From assembly GCA_964647625.1 (NCBI GenBank), contig CAZYHZ010000004.1:51842-115841 (forward strand): a DNA stretch of 64,000 nt, in the 5' to 3' direction. Every line of letters begins with the position of its first letter. Within the stretch, counting starts at the first letter, position 1. The position numbers and the translations under genes were made by a program. The DNA is from DASRJG01 sp964647625. GTDB taxonomy: Bacteria; Acidobacteriota; Polarisedimenticolia; Polarisedimenticolales; DASRJG01. This document shows, in pieces, positions 1 through 9,189 of the stretch. Below the pieces are notes generated by a model, which worked only from the letters and a program-made list of their open reading frames with translations, did no database searches and was not told the DNA's origin.

Positions 1-2430
1 ACCGGCCTGGCGCTCGACACGCGCGCGATCGAGACCATTCCCTCGGGCCGCAACTACACCTCGATCGTGAGGATCGCACCCGGCGTCGGGAGCGACGCGA
101 ACCCGGACAATCAGAGCCAGTCGACGATCACGGTGTACGGCTCGAGCGGGGCGGAGAACCTGTACCTGATCGACGGCGTCAACACGACCGGAGTCGAGTA
201 CGGGTTTCAGGGGAAAGAGCTCAACTACGAGTTCATCGAGGCGATCGACGTCAAGACCGGAGGCTACGAAGCCGAGCACGGCAAATCGACCGGCGGGATC
301 GTCAACGTCATCACGAAGTCGGGGAGCAACGAATTCCGCGGCGACGTGTTCGGCTACTACGACGCCAACGGCCTTCAGGCGTCGACCAAGAGCACCGTCT
401 CGCCGAACGGCACCGTGAGCGATTTCACGCGCCAGGATTACGGCTTCGATGTGGGCGGCTTCATCGTCAAGGACAAGCTCTGGTATTTCCTGGCGTACGA
501 CCGGGTCGACTACACCACGAACACCACGCTCCCGGCGACGGTGACCGGGCCGCTGGCGGGTACCGCCGTCCCATCGGACAGCGTCCGAGACCTGGGCTCG
601 GCGAAATTGACCTGGCAGGTCTCGACCAACCACCAGCTGCAGCTGACGTTTCTCCAGGACCCGCGCACCGACACGGGCGCGATCAACGACGGGAACCACA
701 CGCTGAACGGCGATCCCGCGACGTACGACGGCCGTCAGGAGTACGGGGGGCGGGACTATGCGGCGCGATACCAGGGGATCCTTGGCCCGAAGTGGATCCT
801 GACCGGGCAGATCGCGCGGCACGAAGAGGAAAACTCGGTCGGGCCGGGCAGCACTGCCGGCGACCAGATCCAGTACCGCGACGCATCGAACGATTTCTTC
901 CAGACCGGCGGCTTCGGGTTGATCGAGACCAAGAACTTCACGCGGGAGCTCGCCAACGCATCCGCCGAGGCCGCGTACGGGTCGCACGATTTCAAGTTCG
1001 GCGCCGAATGGGAGAAGGAGAGCGCGGACGTGGTCAAGCGCATGTCCGGAGGACAACGCGTCGACGTCTTCACGAATACGGTCAACCCCGGGCTGCCCAT
1101 CTACGTCCACAATTACTGGACGACGCCCGACGCGACGGTCGCGAATGCCCCGATCTCGCAGCTGAACGCGAAGCCCGAGCACCGCAACACCTCGTTCTTC
1201 GTGCAAGACCGCTGGACGATCGTGCCCAGCGTCGTCCTCAACTTCGGCGTGCGCTGGGACCGCCAGCAGATCATCGACGCGAGCGGCGTCACGCAGATCG
1301 ACCTGACGGACGAATGGGCCCCGCGGCTGGGCGTCGTCTGGGATCCGACCGAAGACGGGAAATCGAAGGTCTTCGGCAGCTTCGGCTATTTCTATGAGCA
1401 GCTCCCGATGGACCTCGTCATCCGCTCGTTCTCCTACGAGCGCCAGCCGCGCATCGTCAATTACGATCCAGTGAGCGTCACGCCCGACCCCGCGGCCGAG
1501 AGCGACTACGGGACGCCGTCGGCGATCCTCGGCGGATTCACCGAGCCCTCCGATCCCCACATCAAGGGGCAATACCTCCAGGAGTTCATCCTGGGCGGCG
1601 AGCGAGAGTTTGCGCCTCAGTGGGTCGTCGGGGTGAAGGGGGTCTACCGGACGTACAAGCGTGTCATCGAGGACTTCCTTTGCATCAACGATGGCACGTA
1701 CTGCATCGGGAACCCGGGCGAAGGGATCATGAAGGAGATCTACGGCCTCGATTACACCACGCTCTACCCGGCGCCGAAGCCCAAGCGCACCTACAAGGGA
1801 ATCGAGGTCGACGTATCGAAGCGGTACTCGAAGGACTGGCAGATGCTCGCGTCGTACGTCTTCTCGAAGCTGGACGGCAATTTCGACGGTGAGTACGCGC
1901 CGTTCACCAACGTCGGCGCCGACCCCAACATCTCCGCGGCGTACGACTACTACGACTTCTTCACGAACGGCAGCGATCTCACGACGATCACGAACAAGGG
2001 CGATCTTTCGAACGACCGGCGCCATCAGGTCAAGTTCTCGGCGTCGTACACGACGCCGGTCAAGCTTCAGGTGGGCGTGTTCGCCTACTGGCGCACCGGA
2101 ACGCCGCGCACGCGATACGGCTACTCCGACGCCTACGGCCGCTACGAGTTCTTCCTGACGCCTCGAGGCGGCGAGGGACGCAACCCCTCGGACTACGAGG
2201 CCGACCTCCACCTGAACTACCCATGGGCGGTCGGACGAAGGGTGACGCTGAACTTCCTGCTCGATATCTTCAGCGTACTCAACGCGCAGCGCGCCGTGCT
2301 GCTCGATCAGCGGTGGGGCTTCGCCGAGGCCGACAACATCTCGCCAACTCCGGTGAACCCGAACTACGGCCAGCCGATCCTACGCACCCGACCACGCGCG
2401 TTCCGACTGGGGCTGCGCGTCAGTTTTTGA
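1..2430 (+). CDS. TonB-dependent receptor, 5'-partial
   Basis: Outer-membrane receptor of the large TonB-dependent class that imports oligomers or chelates with energy from TonB-ExbBD. The reading frame is open from base 1, so the N-terminus lies outside the window; 809 residues are visible. The plug domain is recognisable in the first 110 residues: the motif ENLYLIDGVNTTG, then TGGYEAEHGKSTGGIVNVITKSGSN. The rest alternates polar and aromatic residues as in a 22-strand barrel, and the chain ends in LGLRVSF with a terminal Phe, the usual BAM signal. In Acidobacteriota such receptors often start with a carboxypeptidase-regulatory-like domain; whether this one does cannot be seen. GC content and codon use match the next three genes. 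The substrate is unknown. Confidence 0.9.
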   Translation, partial: TGLALDTRAIETIPSGRNYTSIVRIAPGVGSDANPDNQSQSTITVYGSSGAENLYLIDGVNTTGVEYGFQGKELNYEFIEAIDVKTGGYEAEHGKSTGGIVNVITKSGSNEFRGDVFGYYDANGLQASTKSTVSPNGTVSDFTRQDYGFDVGGFIVKDKLWYFLAYDRVDYTTNTTLPATVTGPLAGTAVPSDSVRDLGSAKLTWQVSTNHQLQLTFLQDPRTDTGAINDGNHTLNGDPATYDGRQEYGGRDYAARYQGILGPKWILTGQIARHEEENSVGPGSTAGDQIQYRDASNDFFQTGGFGLIETKNFTRELANASAEAAYGSHDFKFGAEWEKESADVVKRMSGGQRVDVFTNTVNPGLPIYVHNYWTTPDATVANAPISQLNAKPEHRNTSFFVQDRWTIVPSVVLNFGVRWDRQQIIDASGVTQIDLTDEWAPRLGVVWDPTEDGKSKVFGSFGYFYEQLPMDLVIRSFSYERQPRIVNYDPVSVTPDPAAESDYGTPSAILGGFTEPSDPHIKGQYLQEFILGGEREFAPQWVVGVKGVYRTYKRVIEDFLCINDGTYCIGNPGEGIMKEIYGLDYTTLYPAPKPKRTYKGIEVDVSKRYSKDWQMLASYVFSKLDGNFDGEYAPFTNVGADPNISAAYDYYDFFTNGSDLTTITNKGDLSNDRRHQVKFSASYTTPVKLQVGVFAYWRTGTPRTRYGYSDAYGRYEFFLTPRGGEGRNPSDYEADLHLNYPWAVGRRVTLNFLLDIFSVLNAQRAVLLDQRWGFAEADNISPTPVNPNYGQPILRTRPRAFRLGLRVSF

Positions 2431-2483
2431 GCTGGAAACCGATCACACCGTGGGTCGCCCCCGGCGTAGGCGTCGGTCCACCC

Positions 2484-2512
2484 TTGCCCCTTTCGCGCAT
2501 TCCGTGTACATA
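2484..2512 (+). promoter_or_regulatory. sigma70-like promoter for the DUF4124/retropepsin gene
   Basis: TTGCCC at 2484-2489 and TACATA at 2507-2512 are separated by exactly 17 bases, and the start codon follows at 2536. This suggests the gene is transcribed apart from the receptor. It is read from sequence only and is weak as a stand-alone prediction. Confidence 0.35.
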
Positions 2513-2535
2513 GTCGCGCAATCGTGGGGGCATCT

Positions 2536-3417
2536 ATGCGAGCGCTTATCCTGCTGTTGTTCATGTCTGCCTTCGTCGGCCTGGGAGTCATTGCCGGCGA
2601 GCTCTATCAGTGGACGGACGAGAACGGCGTCACGCATCTCGCCGACACGCTCGACGACATCCCCGCGAAATACCGGGACCAATGCAAGACTTCGGTCACG
2701 CCCGCGAGTGTTCCCAAGCCCGCCGCCGCTGTGGTCCCCGCGACCGCTCCGGTGGCCCCGGCCCCGGCTCCCGCCGCACCGGCCCCGGCGAGCGGCTTCA
2801 AGACGTTCGAAGTGCCCTACGAGAACGAGGGCTCGAATCGCCGAGTGATCATTCCGGTGACGTTCAACGACTCGACGACCGTCCCGATGGCGCTCGACAC
2901 CGGCTCGCCCGGATTGGTGATCTGCTTCGAGCTCGCACTGAAGCTCGGCCTGTTCTCGAAGGGTTATGGCAACCTCATCGTCGCCACCGGTGGCGTCGGC
3001 GGCGTGGCGGCGGCCATCTCGACGATCACGGACTCGATTTCCGTCGAGGGCGCTCGCGACGTGTTCGTTCCCACGACGGTTACTTCACGCCTCTCCCCGA
3101 AGTTCGAGGGGTTGATCGGAATGGACTTCCTTTCCGGGTACACGGTGAGCATCGACACGACCCGCCAGGTCGTCGTGTTTCAGGAGAAACCTGCGAATCC
3201 GGATTGGCATGGAGGGCACGACGAGGCGTGGTGGCGAAAGACTTTCAAGGATTTTCGCGAGACACGCGACCGATGGCAGGGACAGCTCGACGCGCTCGAC
3301 CCGAATCTGTTGTACAAGCCGACGCTTCTGGTCTATGAGGCGCAGGAGGCCCAGCAGCTGCTCCTCAAGCTCCACCAACACGCGAGCGACGTCGGTGTCC
3401 CGCAGGACTGGCGCTAG
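2536..3417 (+). CDS. secreted DUF4124 / retropepsin-like aspartyl protease
   Basis: Predicted envelope protein of 293 residues. The upstream in-frame GTG at 2524 is less likely than the ATG at 2536, which has a GGGGG ribosome site at 2526-2530 and begins a signal peptide (MRALILLLFMSAFVGLGV). Then comes a DUF4124 segment (LYQWTDENGVTHLADTLDDI), an Ala/Pro linker, and a single retropepsin-like domain with the catalytic ALDTGSPG (Asp121) and a later GLIGMDFL motif typical of the flap and second half of such domains. The last 60 residues are charged and unassigned. Retropepsin-like proteins of this size act as homodimers in the periplasm; the substrate here is unknown. Confidence 0.75.
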   Translation: MRALILLLFMSAFVGLGVIAGELYQWTDENGVTHLADTLDDIPAKYRDQCKTSVTPASVPKPAAAVVPATAPVAPAPAPAAPAPASGFKTFEVPYENEGSNRRVIIPVTFNDSTTVPMALDTGSPGLVICFELALKLGLFSKGYGNLIVATGGVGGVAAAISTITDSISVEGARDVFVPTTVTSRLSPKFEGLIGMDFLSGYTVSIDTTRQVVVFQEKPANPDWHGGHDEAWWRKTFKDFRETRDRWQGQLDALDPNLLYKPTLLVYEAQEAQQLLLKLHQHASDVGVPQDWR

Positions 3418-3447
3418 CCCCGGATCGTTGCGCGACGGCCCGCCGAT

Positions 3448-3476
3448 TTGACAGCGGTCCGAGTCGGGCGTACACC
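3448..3476 (+). promoter_or_regulatory. sigma70-like promoter for the BNR-repeat protein
   Basis: A perfect TTGACA at 3448-3453 and TACACC at 3471-3476 lie 17 bases apart, 24 bases before the start codon at 3500. Together with the promoter at 2484 it suggests that neighbouring genes on this strand have separate promoters of similar design. Confidence 0.45.
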
Positions 3477-3499
3477 CTAGGCAAACGCCCGGGGGCTCG

Positions 3500-6400
3500 A
3501 TGGCCAACGTCCGAGGACGCGTGTTGTGTGGGGTTCTCCTCTCCACCCTCCTTGTGGTCTCGGCGCGCGCAGGCGAGCCGGCCGGCGACGCCGAAGATCT
3601 GCTCGACCGCGAGCGCTGGTTCCATGACAAGCGGCTCGGATCGGACGGCGAGATGCCCGTCGACGGGCGGAACCGCGCGCTTTCGCAGCTCGACGAGAAC
3701 GTTCGCAGCGGCCTCCTGGCGGACCCGAAGGCGACGTTGATCGCCGGCGAGAAATGGACGCCGGTCGGCCCGTCGCCGCTCCATTACGACATCTACACGT
3801 TCAGCGGCCGTGTGACCGCGCTCGCGGTCCATCCCACGAATCCGAACCTCGTGTACGTCGGCACGGCCCAGGGCGGCGTGTGGAGGACGACGGATCACGG
3901 CGCCACGTGGACGCCGCTCACCGACAGCCAGAAGTCGCTGGCCATCGGATCGCTCGCCCTCGATCCGTCGAACCCGAGCGTGATCTACGCCGGAACGGGC
4001 GAGGCGAACAGCTCCTGCGACAGCTACTTCGGCGCCGGGATCCTGAAATCGACGGACGGGGGAACGAACTGGACGCTCATCGGAGCGTCGCCGTTCGCGA
4101 GCACGAGCGTCAGCCGGATCGTCGTCTCTCCCACGAACCCCAACGTCCTCTGGGCGGCCAACGCGAGCGGCGTCGGTGGGTTCGTCTGCTCGAGTGCGCC
4201 GGCTCCCGGCTCGATCGGAGTCTGGAAATCGACGAACGGCGGAACGTCGTGGACGCTCGTGCTCGCCGGAGCGACCCACGATTTGGCGGTCGACCCGTCG
4301 AACTCGAACGTCCTCTATGCGGGTGTCGACTTCAGCGGAATCTGGAAGTCGACCGACGGCGGGGCGAGCTGGAACCGCCTGACCGGCGGGCTTCCGAGCC
4401 CCGGCGCGATCTCCCGTGTCGCATTCGCGCTCGACCCGAACACGCCGGCGACGCTGTACGCGATTTTCGGCGACAGCTCGAACGGACGGCAGTACGGCGG
4501 CTTCAAGAGCACGAACGGCGGAGCCAGCTGGAGCTCGATGCCGAAGCCGGCGGGCAGCTGCTACTTCGCGAACCTCCTGGACGTGTGCACGTACGCCAGC
4601 CAGCCGATCGCGCAGTGCTGGTACGACCTCGTCGTGGGCGTCGCACCGGACGGAGGCGTCTGGATCGGAGGCGTCGGCGTCTGGCGATCGGGGAACGGCG
4701 GAGCGTCGTGGACGAGCGTGTGTCCATCGGCGGTCCACGTCGACCAGCACGCATTGGCTTTCCGGGGAAGCGACGTCTGGCTGGGAAACGACGGCGGGGT
4801 CTTCAACACCCGAGACAACGGCGCAACCTGGACGAGCCGGAACCCTGGGCTCTTCCTGACGCAATTCTATCCGGGCGCCGCGGTTCATCCCGCGAACCGG
4901 TCGATCGCCATCGGCGGAACCCAGGACAACGGCGTCGTTCAGACCATGGGGTCGACCAACTGGAACGAGATTCTCGCCTTCGCGGACGGCGGGTTCTGCG
5001 CATACGACTACACGAATCCCGACGGGGTCTACTACATCTCGACGCAGTACCTCAACATCTACAAGTGGGACCAGGCGGTGTTGTCGAGCGCGATCACCGG
5101 GCTCGCGGACGCGCTCTCCGGGAATTCCGTTTTCATCGCCCCGTTCACCATGTGCCCGAACAACCCGCAAGTTCTGATCGCCGGAAGCGACAATGTGTGG
5201 CTCACGACCGATGGCGCGGGGACCTGGACCTCCAACAGCCCTGACCCGATCGACCCGGCCGGCACTTCTCGGATCACCGCGATGGCGTTCGCGAAGTCGA
5301 CGGGCGACTGCAGCACGTATTTCGCCGGGACCGGATCCGGACGCTTGTACCGCACGACGAGCGGAGGAGGGGGCTGGTCCGACGTCAGCGCCGGACTGCC
5401 GGCTCGTGGCGTCAACGAGATCGCGGTCGATCCAGGCAATGCCGCCGTCGTCGTCGTTGCGCTCTCGGGGTTCGGGTCCCGCCACCTGTGGCGGTCGACG
5501 AACGCCCTCGATCCGGCTCCGGCGTGGGCCGCGATCGACCCGGGAATCCCGGATACGCCGGTGAACGCCATCTTGTTCGACCCCGGCTCGTCGAGCGTGA
5601 TCTACATCGGGACCGACGTCGGGATCTTCCGCAGCATCGACTCCGGCGCCAGCTGGAGCGTGTTCATGGACGGACACCCCAACGTCGCCGTGTTCGCTCT
5701 GGAGGCCGCCGCTGCGAGCGGGACGATCATGTCGTTCACGCACGGTCGCGGCGCGTTCCGGCTGGAGCCGTCGTGCAGCGACGGGGACCCATGCACGCAA
5801 GACACCTACGATCCGACTCTCGGGTGCCAGCACGCGCCCCTGAACTGCGCCGATCAGAACGCCTGCACCGACGATGCGTGCGACCCCGCCTTGGGATGCG
5901 TGCACACGTACAACTCCGGCCCGTGCGACGACGGGAATGCGTGCACGACCGGGGACACGTGCAACGGCGGCGGCGTGTGCACTCCAGGTGGCCCGACGAT
6001 CTGCGCGGACAACAACGATTGCACGACGGACCAGTGCTTCCCGGCAACGGGGTGCGCGTTCGTCAGCAACACGAATCCTTGCAACGACGGAAACGCATGC
6101 ACGGTCAACGACCGCTGTAACTTGGGGGTCTGCTCCGGCACCGTGATCGTCTGCAACGACGGGAACCCGTGCACCGACGATGCGTGCAACCCGGCGACCG
6201 GCTGCGTGTTCGCCAACAATTCCGCCCCATGCAACGACGGCAATCTCTGCACGGCGAACGACACGTGCGGAGGCGGGACGTGCCACGGTACGGCCGTCGT
6301 GTGCAACGACGCCAACCCATGTACCGACGATACGTGCAACCCTGCGACCGGCTGCGTCTACGCCTCGAACGCCACAACGACCTGCGACGACGGAAATCCC

Positions 6401-7318
6401 TGCACGACCGGAGAGACGTGCGGGCCAGAGTTCTCGGAACGGTTCGACGGCGTGACCGCGCCGGCGCTTCCCGCGGGCTGGACGGCCACGGTCGACGGTG
6501 CGGGGTCGCCGTGGGCGACGCGCGCGGTCGATCCGGACACCGCGCCGAACTCGGCGTTCGGCGCCGACAGCGCGGGCACGACCGACGACGTGCTGGATAC
6601 GCCGCCCATCGCGATCAGCTCGTCCGCGGCAAAGCTGACGTTCCGGACCCGGTGGAGCTACGACGACGCCGCGAACTGCTTTGACGCGGGCGTGCTCGAG
6701 ATCAAGATCGGCGCCGCGGCGTACGCGGACATCGTGACCGCCGGGGGGAGCTTCATCGGCGGCGGATACACGGGCACGGTCGACGTCGGCTACACGAACC
6801 CACTCGCCGCGCGTCCGGCGTGGTGCTTCGAGTCGCCTGGTTATCCCGCGTACATCACGACGACCGTGAGCCTCCCTCCGTCCGCCGCCGGGCAGACCAT
6901 CAAGCTGCGATGGCGGATCGGCAGCGACAGCTCCGCGGCGTCGGTCGGCCAGGACGTGGATTCGATCGCGATCGAAGACCCCGTGAACACGTGCCGCGGC
7001 GGGGTGCCGGTCGCCGCACCGTCCGAGACTCAGAACCTATCGGTGGCCGCCGACAAGAGAACGTACGCGTGGTCGCCGGCGGTCAATGCGACGCGGTACG
7101 ACGTCGTGCGCGGCAGCCTTGGCGCTCTTCCCGTCGGCCCGGGCGCGGGTGACGAGATGTGCTTCGACGACCTCGCGGGGGCCACTCTCTCCGATTCTTC
7201 CCTCCCGCCGCCGGGTGCCGGATTCTGGTACCTGTCCCGTGGCGAGAACGACTGCGGCATCGGCTCGTACGGCGTACGCTCGGGCGGAGCGCCGCGCGTC
7301 ACGACCACCTGTCCGTGA
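3500..7318 (+). CDS. secreted BNR/VPS10-like propeller protein with cystine-rich repeats
   Basis: Large extracellular protein of 1272 residues. The start ATG is preceded by GGGGG at 3491-3495. After a signal peptide (residues 1-25) there are many BNR/sialidase-type Asp-box motifs such as KSTDGGTNW, STNGGTSW and KSTDGGASW spread over residues 100-750, as in VPS10/sortilin-like or photosystem-stability-factor-like propellers. Residues 758-975 are repeats of the form CNDGNPCTDDACNPATGC, which resemble the Dictyostelium CTDC repeat. After that comes a choice-of-anchor/MAM-like module beginning FDGVTAPALPAGW, and from about 1173 a fibronectin-III-like domain ending in FWYLSRGENDCGIGSYG. No sialidase catalytic set was recognised, so an adhesive or scaffold role is more likely than an enzyme. 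A similar C-terminal domain occurs in the protein at 36131. Confidence 0.75.
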   Translation: MANVRGRVLCGVLLSTLLVVSARAGEPAGDAEDLLDRERWFHDKRLGSDGEMPVDGRNRALSQLDENVRSGLLADPKATLIAGEKWTPVGPSPLHYDIYTFSGRVTALAVHPTNPNLVYVGTAQGGVWRTTDHGATWTPLTDSQKSLAIGSLALDPSNPSVIYAGTGEANSSCDSYFGAGILKSTDGGTNWTLIGASPFASTSVSRIVVSPTNPNVLWAANASGVGGFVCSSAPAPGSIGVWKSTNGGTSWTLVLAGATHDLAVDPSNSNVLYAGVDFSGIWKSTDGGASWNRLTGGLPSPGAISRVAFALDPNTPATLYAIFGDSSNGRQYGGFKSTNGGASWSSMPKPAGSCYFANLLDVCTYASQPIAQCWYDLVVGVAPDGGVWIGGVGVWRSGNGGASWTSVCPSAVHVDQHALAFRGSDVWLGNDGGVFNTRDNGATWTSRNPGLFLTQFYPGAAVHPANRSIAIGGTQDNGVVQTMGSTNWNEILAFADGGFCAYDYTNPDGVYYISTQYLNIYKWDQAVLSSAITGLADALSGNSVFIAPFTMCPNNPQVLIAGSDNVWLTTDGAGTWTSNSPDPIDPAGTSRITAMAFAKSTGDCSTYFAGTGSGRLYRTTSGGGGWSDVSAGLPARGVNEIAVDPGNAAVVVVALSGFGSRHLWRSTNALDPAPAWAAIDPGIPDTPVNAILFDPGSSSVIYIGTDVGIFRSIDSGASWSVFMDGHPNVAVFALEAAAASGTIMSFTHGRGAFRLEPSCSDGDPCTQDTYDPTLGCQHAPLNCADQNACTDDACDPALGCVHTYNSGPCDDGNACTTGDTCNGGGVCTPGGPTICADNNDCTTDQCFPATGCAFVSNTNPCNDGNACTVNDRCNLGVCSGTVIVCNDGNPCTDDACNPATGCVFANNSAPCNDGNLCTANDTCGGGTCHGTAVVCNDANPCTDDTCNPATGCVYASNATTTCDDGNPCTTGETCGPEFSERFDGVTAPALPAGWTATVDGAGSPWATRAVDPDTAPNSAFGADSAGTTDDVLDTPPIAISSSAAKLTFRTRWSYDDAANCFDAGVLEIKIGAAAYADIVTAGGSFIGGGYTGTVDVGYTNPLAARPAWCFESPGYPAYITTTVSLPPSAAGQTIKLRWRIGSDSSAASVGQDVDSIAIEDPVNTCRGGVPVAAPSETQNLSVAADKRTYAWSPAVNATRYDVVRGSLGALPVGPGAGDEMCFDDLAGATLSDSSLPPPGAGFWYLSRGENDCGIGSYGVRSGGAPRVTTTCP

Positions 7319-7423
7319 TTTTTCGGGTCGATGACGTCGTCCCCACGGCGACGAGCGCGCCGGGCAGCGACCGGGTCACATTCCCTTGTTCCAGGTGCGG
7401 GAAGCCGCGAGAATTACGCCTCG

Positions 7424-9157
7424 ATGCAACAACCCGTGCCGGTGAAGCCTGCGGCGTCGCGCCTGCCGAAATGGACCGTGCCCGCAATTCTGCTCGTGGC
7501 GACGTTCGCGGCGTACGCTCCCGCCCTGCATGGCGGGCTCCTCTGGGACGATCGGGCTCACGTGACCCGGCCGGAGCTTCAATCGGTCAGCGGGCTCGGC
7601 CGCATCTGGTTCGAGCTGGGTGCGACGCAGCAGTACTACCCGCTGGTGCACACCGCGTTCTGGGTCGAGCATCGGCTGTGGGGAGAATCACCGTTCGGCT
7701 ACCACTTGGTGAACGTCCTGCTCCATGCCGCGGTCGCTGCTCTCGCGTATCTGATCCTTCAAAGACTCCGGGTCCCCGGAGCCGGCCTCGCCGCGGCGAT
7801 CTTTGCCCTTCACCCCGTGCACGTGGAGTCCGTCGCGTGGATCACGGAGCTCAAGAACACCCTCTCCGCGGTCTTCTACATGACCGCGGCGTGGTCGTAC
7901 CTACGGTTTGACGAGAACCGGCAGCGGCGCTGGTATCTCCAGGCGCTCGCGCTCTTCGTCGCGGGGCTGTTCAGCAAGACGGTCATCGCAACCCTGCCGG
8001 GCGCGCTTCTCGTCGTGTTCTGGTGGCAACGGGGCTCGCTGTCGTGGAAGCGGGACGTGCTCCCGCTGCTCCCGTGGTTCGGCCTCGGCGCCGCCGCCGG
8101 GCTGTTCACGGCGTGGGTGGAGCACACGTTGATCGGTGCCGAGGGTGCGGCGTTCTCTCTCACGGCGGTCGAGAGGTGCCTCCTGGCCGGCCGGGCGTCG
8201 GCCTTCTACGCGTTCAAGCTCCTCTGGCCCGCACGCCTGATCTTCATTTACCCGCGCTGGGGGGTGAGCGCAGGCGTGTGGTGGCAATACCTGTTCCCGC
8301 TCGGCGCGCTGGCGCTCCTGGCCGCGCTGTGGATGGTGCGACACAGGTGGCGTGGTCCGCTCGCGGCAGCGTTGTTCTTCGGAGGGACGCTGCTGCCCGT
8401 ATTGGGTTTCTTCAACGTGTACCCATTCCTCTTCTCTTATGTAGCCGACCACTTCCAGTACCTGCCGAGCCTCGGCGTCATCAGCTTCGTGTCCGCTGTC
8501 ATCGTGCGACGCCTGGATCTGCTGTCGCTCGCCCAACGGCGCGTGGCGCAAGCGACCCTCATCGCGCTCGTCGGCGTGCTGGGGATTCTGACCTGGAGAC
8601 AAGCGCGCATGTACGGTGATATCGAGACGCTGTACCGAACCACGCTCGAGCGCAACCCCGATGCGTGGATGGCGCGCGTCAACCTCGGCAAGATCCTCGC
8701 CGAGCGCGGTGACTCCCCCGGGGCCGCCGCTCAATACGATGAGATCCTGCGGCGGACCGATCGCGGGGCCGGATCGCAACCCGACCCGATCTCCGGCTTC
8801 GCCCGCAGCCAAGCACAGAACAATCTCGGAACGGTCCTCGCGGCGCAGGGGAAGTTCGACGAGGCCGACGCGCAATTCCAGGACGCGATCCGCACGAACC
8901 CAAAGTACGCCGACGCCTACTTCAACCTCGGGCTCGTGCGCGAGGCGCAGCAGAGACTCGGGGACGCCGAGACCGCGTATGAAACGGCGATCCGGCTTGG
9001 TCCGCACCTGGCGGAGCCGCACAACAATCTCGCGATCGTCCTCTACGCCAAGGGCGACTACAAAGGTGCGTGGCGAGAGGTCGGAATCCTCCGATCCCTC
9101 GGCGGCTCTCCGCACCCGGATTTCGTGCGCGCCCTAACGGCGGTGGCGCCGCCCTGA
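7424..9157 (+). CDS. TMTC-like integral membrane protein with TPR repeats
   Basis: Membrane protein of 577 residues. The N-terminal 400 residues hold about ten hydrophobic segments and the signature LLWDDRAHVTR near the first membrane segment, LHAAVAALAYLIL, and ALHPVHVESVAWITELKN. These are features of the GT-C superfamily protein O-mannosyltransferase-like TMTC/DUF1736 group. The C-terminal 170 residues carry three or four tetratricopeptide repeats (NNLGTVLAAQGKFDEADAQF and two similar ones). Bacterial members are usually annotated only as TPR proteins; a glycosyltransferase role is inferred from the fold. An in-frame ATG at 7331 would add 31 unlikely residues before the first helix, so 7424 was preferred although its ribosome site is weak. 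It follows the BNR protein by about 100 bases and could be co-transcribed. Confidence 0.7.
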   Translation: MQQPVPVKPAASRLPKWTVPAILLVATFAAYAPALHGGLLWDDRAHVTRPELQSVSGLGRIWFELGATQQYYPLVHTAFWVEHRLWGESPFGYHLVNVLLHAAVAALAYLILQRLRVPGAGLAAAIFALHPVHVESVAWITELKNTLSAVFYMTAAWSYLRFDENRQRRWYLQALALFVAGLFSKTVIATLPGALLVVFWWQRGSLSWKRDVLPLLPWFGLGAAAGLFTAWVEHTLIGAEGAAFSLTAVERCLLAGRASAFYAFKLLWPARLIFIYPRWGVSAGVWWQYLFPLGALALLAALWMVRHRWRGPLAAALFFGGTLLPVLGFFNVYPFLFSYVADHFQYLPSLGVISFVSAVIVRRLDLLSLAQRRVAQATLIALVGVLGILTWRQARMYGDIETLYRTTLERNPDAWMARVNLGKILAERGDSPGAAAQYDEILRRTDRGAGSQPDPISGFARSQAQNNLGTVLAAQGKFDEADAQFQDAIRTNPKYADAYFNLGLVREAQQRLGDAETAYETAIRLGPHLAEPHNNLAIVLYAKGDYKGAWREVGILRSLGGSPHPDFVRALTAVAPP

Positions 9158-9171
9158 TGAACCATTTCGAT

Positions 9172-9189
9172 TCGGCTTTCAGGAGCCGA
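9172..9189. terminator. small hairpin between convergent genes
   Basis: TCGGCT at 9172-9177 pairs perfectly with AGCCGA at 9184-9189 around a 6-base loop. It lies between the + strand TPR gene ending at 9157 and the - strand protease ending at 9179. There is no T-run on either side, so it is a weak bidirectional terminator candidate. Confidence 0.25.

Noticed and set aside
2231..2535. Small frames on both strands around the receptor stop
   Set aside because: Overlap coding DNA or the promoter; no ribosome site or plausible product.
3365..6286. Open frame of 973 codons antisense to the BNR protein
   Set aside because: Arg/Val/Ala-rich composition typical of a GC-rich shadow frame; the + strand has signal peptide, Asp-boxes, cystine repeats and a promoter.
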